Source of the DNA: Rhodanobacter sp.
GTDB lineage: Bacteria > Pseudomonadota > Gammaproteobacteria > Xanthomonadales > Rhodanobacteraceae
NCBI GenBank assembly: GCA_031274955.1
Contig: JAISPQ010000062.1
Span: 1-38,319, forward strand
Direction: 5' to 3'
Length of the DNA: 38,319 nt
Positions within the stretch are counted from its first letter, which is position 1. Every line of letters starts with the position of its first letter. The notes under the pieces are model-generated. The model had not been told where the DNA came from and made no database searches. It saw only the letters and a program-made list of their open reading frames with translations. Position numbers and translations under genes: made by a program. Positions 18,378-25,211 of this stretch are shown piece after piece.

Positions 18378-18592
18378 CCTCAGGTAGTTGAGTGACCGCC
18401 GCCTCGATGTCAAACGAGGTGACGGACGGTACGCGGTTGACATACCGGCCTGAGGACCGGCGAGCCTTGCGACTCCCGCGCACCGCCCGCCATAAATCGG
18501 AAGGGGTTGTGCCCATCGATGCAGGCAACAAAAAAGCGCCGGCATCTGGCGATGGGCGCATATGCGCCTCAGGTCTCGGGATGTCAAACCCG
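18378..18592 (-). ncRNA. C4/P4-CI-type antisense regulatory RNA leader
   Basis: Sense hairpin loops ATGTCAAA at 18407-18414 and 18581-18588, complementary loop TTGACAT at 18437-18443. CCTCAGG at 18378-18384 and 18567-18573, complementary CCTGAGG at 18449-18455. One target overlaps the SD of the 18369 gene. Confidence 0.75.
18530..18559 (-). terminator. Rho-independent terminator/attenuator within the leader
   Basis: - strand RNA GCGCC-CATC-GCCA-GATG-CC-GGCGC-TTTTTT. Confidence 0.65.
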
Positions 18593-19164
18593 GCCGCCGA
18601 TTTGGCGGCAACGGCAGCATCATGCCTCTGGCGATACCCTACAGTCAAGACTTAGTGTTTCCACTTCCTCGCGTATTTTTCCGCGCCTTCTGCCAGTGCG
18701 GTAAAAGCGGTTTTCAATGATTCCAACATGGTGACTTATCTCCGAGTTTGTGGCGCGCACAAGCTATGAAAGGGATTGAGGGACAAGCGCGTTACAGATC
18801 GCGCGCCACTTCGTGCAGCGGAATTTGATCGGTCGCAACGTTGAAATTCAGTGGCGCGGTGAAGTTGAAGACTCCGGCGGCACCGTGAACGCGAACGGTT
18901 CCATGCTACGTACAGTGGGCGGCTGTGCGCCGAGCAGGCCAACATGTTTGAGTGAAAACACGCTGGGTGTCGGATTGCCAACAGTGTCCGGCTTGAAAAA
19001 CGCCGCCGAGACATTGCGATAAGCTCCACTGCGCACGGTAAGCGCACAGGGCGATCGCGCTATGTCTTGAAGACGGGTTTTCAAGCACACTTTGGGCGCG
19101 ATAGGTGTGTACGGAGAAATGGGATGGACGCCTCCCTCTCCAAACGTGGTGGAAGCGTAAAGGT

Positions 19165-19239
19165 GGACCCTCCGGGCCGACGGCATCAATGTGCCCAAGC
19201 GAGGTAAACCGAAGTTTCCACAGGCAAACCGGAGGGTCC
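19165..19239 (+). promoter_or_regulatory. Perfect 11-bp inverted repeat abutting the IS110 transposase start codon
   Basis: GGACCCTCCGG (19165-19175) and CCGGAGGGTCC (19229-19239); ATG at 19243; the right arm contains the GGAGGG Shine-Dalgarno. Confidence 0.7.
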
Positions 19240-19242
19240 GAA

Positions 19243-20268
19243 ATGAACGATAGCAAGAATGTGATCGGCGTGGGTATCGCCAAGCGGGTGTTTCAGGTGT
19301 GCGAAGTCGATAAGGCAACGGGTGAGATGAAAAGCATGCAGCTCCAACGCGAGAAATTTCTGGAGTACTTCGCGAATCGATCGGTGTGTCTGATCGGCAT
19401 GGAAGCGTGTGGTAGCTCGCAGCATTGGGCACGCAAGCTGATCGCGCTTGGGCACACGGTCAAGCTGCTGCAAGCGCGTCAGGTGAAGGCGTTTGTCTGC
19501 GGCAACAAGAACGACGTGGCCGATGCGAAGGCGATCTGGCTGGCGGTACAGCAACCTGGCGTCAAAGCGGTGGCGATCAAGAGCGAAGCACAGCAGGCGG
19601 TGCTGGCGATGCACCGGATGCGGCAACAGTTGGTGAAGTTTCGCACCGCGCAAATCAATGCGTTGCGCGGTCTGCTGACGGAATACCGCGAGGTGATGCC
19701 ACAGGGGCGGCATGGAATCGTCAAACGTCTGCCGGAGGTCTTGGGCCAACTCGCCGATCGGTTGCCTGCGCTTCTGATCGACACCTTGCGCGAACAGTTC
19801 GCGCGCATCGGCAAGCTCGATGAGGAGGTAGCCGAGATCGAGCGGCGACTGCGTGATTGGCATCGGCGGGATGATGTGTGTCAACGAATCGCCGAGATTC
19901 CCGGCGTCGGCATGCTGACCGCGACCGCGGTGGTGGCGACGATGGGCGATGCAAATGCGTTCAAATCGGGCCGCGAATTTGCTACTTGGCTCGGTCTGGT
20001 GTCGCGGCAAACGGGCACGGGCGGCCGGGTGAAACTGCTCGGCATCAGCAAGCGCGGCGATACGTACGTGCGCACGTTGCTGATCCACGGTGCGCGCTGC
20101 GTCCTTGCGAACAGCAAATCACCGCCGGAATGGACGAGCAATCTGGCGCGACGTCGCCCGCTCAACGTAGCAGTGGTGGCGTTGGCCAACAAGATGGCAC
20201 GAACCCTCTGGGCGCTGTTGGCCCATGAGCGGAGGTATCAGTGTGGGTACGTGAGTCAGCCGGCGTAG
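19243..20268 (+). CDS. IS110/IS1111-family transposase
   Basis: 341 aa from ATG 19243; IGMEACGSSQHWARKL, NKNDVADAKAIW, IPGVGMLTATAVVATMGDANAFKSGREFATWLGLV, LLGISKRGDTYVRTLLIHGAR. Confidence 0.93.
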   Translation: MNDSKNVIGVGIAKRVFQVCEVDKATGEMKSMQLQREKFLEYFANRSVCLIGMEACGSSQHWARKLIALGHTVKLLQARQVKAFVCGNKNDVADAKAIWLAVQQPGVKAVAIKSEAQQAVLAMHRMRQQLVKFRTAQINALRGLLTEYREVMPQGRHGIVKRLPEVLGQLADRLPALLIDTLREQFARIGKLDEEVAEIERRLRDWHRRDDVCQRIAEIPGVGMLTATAVVATMGDANAFKSGREFATWLGLVSRQTGTGGRVKLLGISKRGDTYVRTLLIHGARCVLANSKSPPEWTSNLARRRPLNVAVVALANKMARTLWALLAHERRYQCGYVSQPA

Positions 20269-20545
20269 CCGACGAGCTTCACGATCGTAATCAACCAAGA
20301 GAAGGATGGTCTGCTGAAAGGTTGCGAAGGTACGTGATGAAGTGATGGCAAACAGGTCGGGCCTGATCCACCAAGCCTGAATGAGGTGCTGGGCTTTGAG
20401 CCCTTCGGAGAAATGAGGCGTGGATCAGCGAATTCCATCAGGGCCAGCGGGCATTCGAGCCTGCACTACAGGCCGGATGTAAAACTGCAGCCGTGTCCTG
20501 TACGCCATCACGACAAAACGCATCTTGTAAACGGGAGGCGTCCAT
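20269..20545 (+). ncRNA. Candidate seekRNA/bridge RNA region of the IS1111-group element
   Basis: ~270-nt noncoding 3' region between tnp stop and right subterminal IR, where IS1111-group guide RNAs are encoded; contains hairpin-capable segments. Positional inference only. Confidence 0.4.
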
Positions 20546-20671
20546 ATAAACCTCTTACAGCACAAAGAATTGGATTATGTCACAATTTATTAGCTGTTTT
20601 TCTATAAACCTATCGTGAACAACGACCCTTTGACTGATATGGGAATACATAGCGCGATCGCCCTAGGTAAG

Positions 20672-20690
20672 CGCACGGAACCCGTGCGCC
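20672..20690. repeat. Palindromic hairpin in the Mu-like element right flank
   Basis: GCGCACGG-AAC-CCGTGCGC (about 20671-20689). Confidence 0.6.
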
Positions 20691-20776
20691 ATCCGCGCGA
20701 CCGTGGTAACCAAGCCGGTGTAGCGCGAACGGCAGTGTGTTTTCATTGATTGGCTTGCACGCATTCGATCGGCTCG

Positions 20777-20802
20777 GGAACAACAACGGGATTGTTCCCG
20801 TG
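20777..20802. repeat. 9-bp perfect inverted repeat (operator or terminator-like)
   Basis: CGGGAACAA-CAACGGGA-TTGTTCCCG. Confidence 0.6.
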
Positions 20803-21067
20803 AGCACGTGAATCTCGCTAATTAAAGTGCAAACGGATCGGAGTGAAGGAACTCACCGCAAGGATTTCCACTCCCGCAAATTTATTGCGGTTGCCGCAAT
20901 GTCAGCGCAACCGCGCGGGGCGTGCGCCATCGGCGCGCATGCGGTACTCTATGGTCACCCGGCCAACAGCGTGAATCTTCCGACGCGAGGACACAACCAA
21001 GGTTGCGGATCGACTGCGGGAACTGGGAGTCCCGCGCCGAGCTCTTTTCAACTTCACACGGAACGAT

Positions 21068-21135
21068 TTCGCGGGTTGTGCTCAAAATTCGCGGGTTCGC
21101 GGGTTGGAGTTCACGGGTTGACGACTTAACCCGTT
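21068..21135. repeat. Cluster of TTC(G/A)CGGGTT motifs
   Basis: TTCGCGGGTT at 21068, 21088, 21096; TTCACGGGTT at 21110; inverted AACCCGTT at 21128-21135. Confidence 0.6.
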
Positions 21136-21309
21136 GCGTGAAAACGGCTAAAAATTTAGTTGTATCAATTGATTACATGTATTCAAGACCTGTTTCGAGC
21201 CTTCTTCGTTCCGGCAACACAACCCCGGACATTCAAATTTTCGGCCTTGTGGGGAAAAGCGCCGTAACTTTTTGCCCCGATTGAGTTTTTCGTCTCATTT
21301 AGTCCCAAG

Positions 21310-24138
21310 ATGTCCCACTCAGTCCCGGGTTCATTTGATCTGCTCCGCAGGTCATTTCATGTGTCCCCGCACATATCCCCCAATCATCCAAGCACCCCTC
21401 CCCCGCGTAGTTCTTGCCTGAAGGTATTTCTCGCCGGTCTGTTGCTGGCCCTGCTGGCACCCCTGGCCTCGGCGGCAACGATCATCGTTACCACCAACAG
21501 CGATGCCGCCAGCGGCGTCGGCACCGCCGCCAACTGCCCCGGCGCCAATTGCAGCCTGCGCGATGCCATTGCCAAGGCCGCTGCGGGCGACACCATCAAC
21601 TTCGCGTCGTCCATCTCCACGATCGCGCTGGCCGGTTACGAGATGACCGTTGACAAGAACCTGAGTATCGACGCCTCGGCCATCACCGGCGGCGTGACCA
21701 TCGACGGCACCTTGGCGGCGCAGAACAGCAGTCGCCGCGTATTCCAGGTTTCCGGCACTTTGGGCACCCCCAGCACCGTCAACTTTAATAACCTCACCAT
21801 CAAGAATGGGGCCGGTGGTATCGGCCAGGGTAGCTATACCACGCTCACATTGACCAACTGCACCGTGACGGGCAACGATGCAGGCAGCTTCAGGACCGGC
21901 GGCGGCATTGCCAGTTCGTCACAGAGTGATCTCACATTGATTAACAGCATCGTGTCCAACAACAAGGCGGGCGACTATGGCGCCGGCATCAGTAGCAACG
22001 GCGCCTCACTCACGCTGATCAACAGCACCGTCTCGGGTAACACGATTACGACGACTGGTGGCTGGGCCGGTGGCATTTTCTCCAGCAATACAGTCACTCT
22101 GACCAACAGTACCGTCTCAGGCAATACAGGCTACTTTGGCGGCGGTATCGACATGGATGGGGGGACGCTCACGATAAGCAACAGCACCATCACGGGCAAT
22201 ACGGACCCGGGTGGTGAAGGTGACGGTATTGAGCTTTGGAATGGGGCGACTGCCACGCTGATCAACACGACGCTGGTTGGCAATGGCAGCGTGGATTTGT
22301 ACAACAGTAGCTCCCACTCCGGCACCGACCCCAAGCTCGTGCAGTTGACCAACACCCTGATCGGCGCCTGTGATGACACCACCGGCGGTCTGGGCGAGAT
22401 CGCCGACAACGGCGGCAACCTCGACGGCGGCACCCAGTGCGGTTTTCCGGCCGCAAGGAGCAGCATTTCCTTTGGCTTGGGCGCGCTGGCCAACAACGGC
22501 GGCCCGACGCAGACGATGAAGCCCCTGCTCGCCACCAGCGCCCCGGTCGGCAAGGGCGTGTTGGCCGCCTGCACTGCCGCCCCCATCAGCGGCGCCGATC
22601 AGCGCGGCTACGTGCGCGGCACGGCCGCCTGCGACAGCGGCGCGGTGGAATACGCCGGTACCGAGCCGACCTACAAACTGACCCTGACCGTCACCGGCGC
22701 CGGCGGCGGCAGCGTGACCGATACGCTGACTCCTACGCATGAAATCAACGCCTGCGATTCCACCACCAGCCCCTGCGTGGGCAACTACCCGAATGGCCCG
22801 GTGACTTTGGTCGCCTCGCCCACTGCGGGTTATTCCGTGACTTGGAGCGGCGCCTGCGTGCCCGATTCCGCCAATCCGCTGCAAGCGACAGCCACCATGA
22901 ACGGCACCGCCCTGGCGTGTACCGCCGCCTTTACGCCGCCGCAGCCCTACACGCTGTCGGTCACCGTGGCCGGCCCCAGCGGCGCCGGCAGCGTCAGCGA
23001 TGATCTATCGCCGCACGTGATCGATACCTGCACCGTGGCCGGCGGGGCCAATTGCAGCGGCAGCACCAGCGGCAACGCCAGCAATCAGGTCACGCTGACG
23101 GCGAGTGCCAATGCCGGTTACAGCTTCAGCGGCTGGAGCGGCGCCGATTGCAGCGGCTCGGCCAGTACGGCCACGCTGACGATGACCGCTGACCGTAGCT
23201 GCACCGCCACGTTTGCGCGCACGCCCCATACGCTGACGGTGACCGTGGCCGGCCCGGGCGGTGCCGGCAGCGTGAGCGATGATCTATCGCCGCACGTGAT
23301 CGATACCTGCACCGTGGCCGGCGGGGCCAATTGCAGCGGCAGCACCAGCGGCAACGCCAGTAATCAGGTCACGCTGACGGCGAGCGCGAATGCCGGTTAC
23401 AGCTTCAGCGGTTGGAGCGGCGCCGATTGCAGCGGCTCGGCCAACACGGCCACGCTGACCATGGATGCCGACCGCGCTTGCACCGCCACGTTCGCCCTGA
23501 TCACCCATACGCTGACGGTGACGGTGACCAACGCGGGCGGCAGCGGCAGCGTGACGGATAACCAGACGCCGCCTGTGATCGATGCTTGCACCGCCACGGG
23601 CGGCACCTGCAGCGGCAGCGCCGGTGGTGCGGTGACGCTGACCGCTGCACCGGACGCGGGTTCGGCCTTTGGCGGCTGGGGCGGGGATTGCGCCAGTGCT
23701 GCCACGGCGCTGACGGCCACGGTAACGATGGACCAGGCGCGCACGTGTTCGGCGCAGTTCATCACGCCGCCACCGGTGACAATCGCGCTCACCATCACGG
23801 TGAACGGCGGCAGCGGCGGTAGCGTCAGCGCTCCCCCGCAAATCACCAACTGCACGTCCACCTGCTCCGGCAATTATGCCCCCGGCTCGTCGGTGACGCT
23901 GGTTGCCAGTCCGGCCTCGGGTTACGCCTTCGCCGGGTGGGGCGGGGCTTGCGCTGGTGCATCGCCGACGGTCACCGTGACGGTAAACGCGGCCACCACC
24001 TGTACGGCAGGATTCAGCGCGTTGGGGCCACCAGCACCGGGCTCGACCACCGGCGTGCCGATGCTGGATCGCTGGGCGCTGCTGGTGCTGGCGGTGCTGC
24101 TGGGTTGGACGGCGTTGCTGGTACGGCGCAAAGTGTAG
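21310..24138 (+). CDS. Secreted beta-helix (CSLREA / choice-of-anchor Q-type) protein with InlB-like repeats and IPTL-CTERM-like C-terminal anchor
   Basis: Signal/TM segment FLAGLLLALLAPLASA; GANCSLRDAIAKAAAGDTINFA; LTNSTVSGN-type beta-helix repeats; repeated AGYSFSGWSGADC; C-terminal VPMLDRWALLVLAVLLGWTALLVRRKV. Confidence 0.8.
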   Translation: MSHSVPGSFDLLRRSFHVSPHISPNHPSTPPPRSSCLKVFLAGLLLALLAPLASAATIIVTTNSDAASGVGTAANCPGANCSLRDAIAKAAAGDTINFASSISTIALAGYEMTVDKNLSIDASAITGGVTIDGTLAAQNSSRRVFQVSGTLGTPSTVNFNNLTIKNGAGGIGQGSYTTLTLTNCTVTGNDAGSFRTGGGIASSSQSDLTLINSIVSNNKAGDYGAGISSNGASLTLINSTVSGNTITTTGGWAGGIFSSNTVTLTNSTVSGNTGYFGGGIDMDGGTLTISNSTITGNTDPGGEGDGIELWNGATATLINTTLVGNGSVDLYNSSSHSGTDPKLVQLTNTLIGACDDTTGGLGEIADNGGNLDGGTQCGFPAARSSISFGLGALANNGGPTQTMKPLLATSAPVGKGVLAACTAAPISGADQRGYVRGTAACDSGAVEYAGTEPTYKLTLTVTGAGGGSVTDTLTPTHEINACDSTTSPCVGNYPNGPVTLVASPTAGYSVTWSGACVPDSANPLQATATMNGTALACTAAFTPPQPYTLSVTVAGPSGAGSVSDDLSPHVIDTCTVAGGANCSGSTSGNASNQVTLTASANAGYSFSGWSGADCSGSASTATLTMTADRSCTATFARTPHTLTVTVAGPGGAGSVSDDLSPHVIDTCTVAGGANCSGSTSGNASNQVTLTASANAGYSFSGWSGADCSGSANTATLTMDADRACTATFALITHTLTVTVTNAGGSGSVTDNQTPPVIDACTATGGTCSGSAGGAVTLTAAPDAGSAFGGWGGDCASAATALTATVTMDQARTCSAQFITPPPVTIALTITVNGGSGGSVSAPPQITNCTSTCSGNYAPGSSVTLVASPASGYAFAGWGGACAGASPTVTVTVNAATTCTAGFSALGPPAPGSTTGVPMLDRWALLVLAVLLGWTALLVRRKV
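22969..23526 (+). repeat. Tandem 279-bp (93-aa) near-identical in-frame repeats
   Basis: GATGATCTATCGCCGCACGTGATCGATACCTGCACCGTGGCC starts at 22999 and again at 23278, with long near-identity on both sides. Confidence 0.9.
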
Positions 24139-24173
24139 GCCTTGACCGGCCCCGGTGCGCCGGGGCTTGCCAG

Positions 24174-24210
24174 ACACCCCGCCGGGTATTGAACGGCGGG
24201 GTGTTTGTTT
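24174..24210 (+). terminator. Rho-independent terminator
   Basis: ACACCCCGCCG-GGTATTGAA-CGGCGGGGTGT followed by TTGTTT. Confidence 0.85.
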
Positions 24211-24415
24211 TGGGAGGAGCAATCCAGGCCCGTGACCGGCCCCGGCGTGGGCAGAGAAACGGGCCGGGTTTCGCCATCGGGTCTTTCGGGGTCAGCCTCT
24301 GCCGCAAGCGGGAGGTCGCCTGCGGCGTTCGCGCCGCATATGGGGCAGGCTCCGATTGGGGGGAATATCGAACGGTTGGATCAGCATTCACGGCGTGTCC
24401 GTGGGTGCGCCCGGT

Positions 24416-24601
24416 TCACTCCAAACGTTTTTTCCCCGCGATCGCCAGCGCGGTATCCCACTGCGCTTCCAACCGTGTGATGCGGCGGTCGTGATCACGC
24501 AGTTCGGTCGAGATTTCTTGCAGTTTGATGCCGGTGCTCTTGACGTCCTCGGCGAGTTTGAAGGCTTCGCGGATGGCATCGAACGCATCCTTGAAACTCA
24601 T
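24416..24601 (-). CDS. Small coiled-coil protein
   Basis: 61 aa MSFKDAFDAIREAFKLAEDVKSTGIKLQEISTELRDHDRRITRLEAQW...; ATGA overlap with the upstream RHH gene. Confidence 0.55.
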   Translation of the reverse strand: MSFKDAFDAIREAFKLAEDVKSTGIKLQEISTELRDHDRRITRLEAQWDTALAIAGKKRLE

Positions 24602-24912
24602 GCGCGTGCCCTGGGCCTGGCTACGCGGACAGATCCCCGTGCGGTGCGCTCGCGCGCCGCACGTTTGGCGCGCAGTTCGGCAAGCACGGAGTCAACCGCA
24701 TCAAGGCCGACACGCAATTCCCTGCGCGCTTCCTCGACCTTCGTTCGCAATTCGACGGTGAGTTCGGCGAGCAATTTTTCGTCCTTGCCCGGCCGCGTTT
24801 CGCAGCGGGAACGGACAAGCTCACCGACACTGATGCCGACGGCGGCGGCTTCCGCGCGCAGGTAGTCGCGGAAGTCCGGAGTCACGAGGAGTTGGAGCCG
24901 TTCGGTTTTCAT
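24598..24912 (-). CDS. Ribbon-helix-helix-like regulator with coiled-coil tail
   Basis: Start MKTERLQLLVTPDFRDYLRAEAAAVGISVGELVRSRCE at 24912; RHH-like N-terminus. Confidence 0.55.
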   Translation of the reverse strand: MKTERLQLLVTPDFRDYLRAEAAAVGISVGELVRSRCETRPGKDEKLLAELTVELRTKVEEARRELRVGLDAVDSVLAELRAKRAARERTARGSVRVARPRARA

Positions 24913-24922
24913 GCTGTCTCCA

Positions 24923-24942
24923 ATGAACATGCTGATGTTCAT
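24923..24942. promoter_or_regulatory. Operator-like palindrome upstream of the RHH gene
   Basis: Perfect ATGAACAT-GCTG-ATGTTCAT. Confidence 0.65.
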
Positions 24943-25211
24943 GCTAATGTCGGAATCCGACTGCGTCAAATCCACTCACGGCAGGGTGCTCTGCGAACGA
25001 AACGTATCTACGTCATCCCCGGTTCGAACAGGGAAGGGGCGGAATGAGCGCTGCGTCTTGAGCCGGACCAGCAGGGTGTCGGCCTCGACGAATTCATCGG
25101 CAGCGGCCCGTATCGTTTCGATGTGGTCTGGCATTGGCGCCAGCACATGATCCTCGTTCGCGGCGGCCTGTGGCGCATACGCAAAAGTAGGGGGTGTGCG
25201 CAGACGCACGG

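Larger units (their letters stand above)
19117..20552 (+). mobile_element. IS110-family element, IS1111 group (approximate ends)
   Basis: Transposase plus subterminal inverted repeats ATGGACGCCTCCC (19124-19136) and GGGAGGCGTCCAT (20533-20545). Confidence 0.75.
14761..20904 (-). mobile_element. Compact Mu-like transposable element (MuA/MuB, no structural genes), interrupted by an IS110-family insertion
   Basis: MuA- and MuB-type genes plus small early genes; imperfect inverted repeats at 14763-14789 and 20873-20899 (21/27). Exact ends uncertain; no TSD seen. Confidence 0.5.

Noticed and set aside
18848-19432. 194-aa - strand ORF as phage gene
   Set aside because: Crosses the IS110 left end; part of 18.78-18.95 kb may be a decayed phage coding fragment in another frame, but no family could be recognised.
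19186-20088. 300-aa - strand ORF opposite the IS110 transposase
   Set aside because: Antisense shadow; the + strand frame has full IS110 family signature.
21068-21135. CRISPR-like repeat array
   Set aside because: Repeats are only ~10 bp with irregular spacing and no spacer-sized intervals; no cas genes in window.
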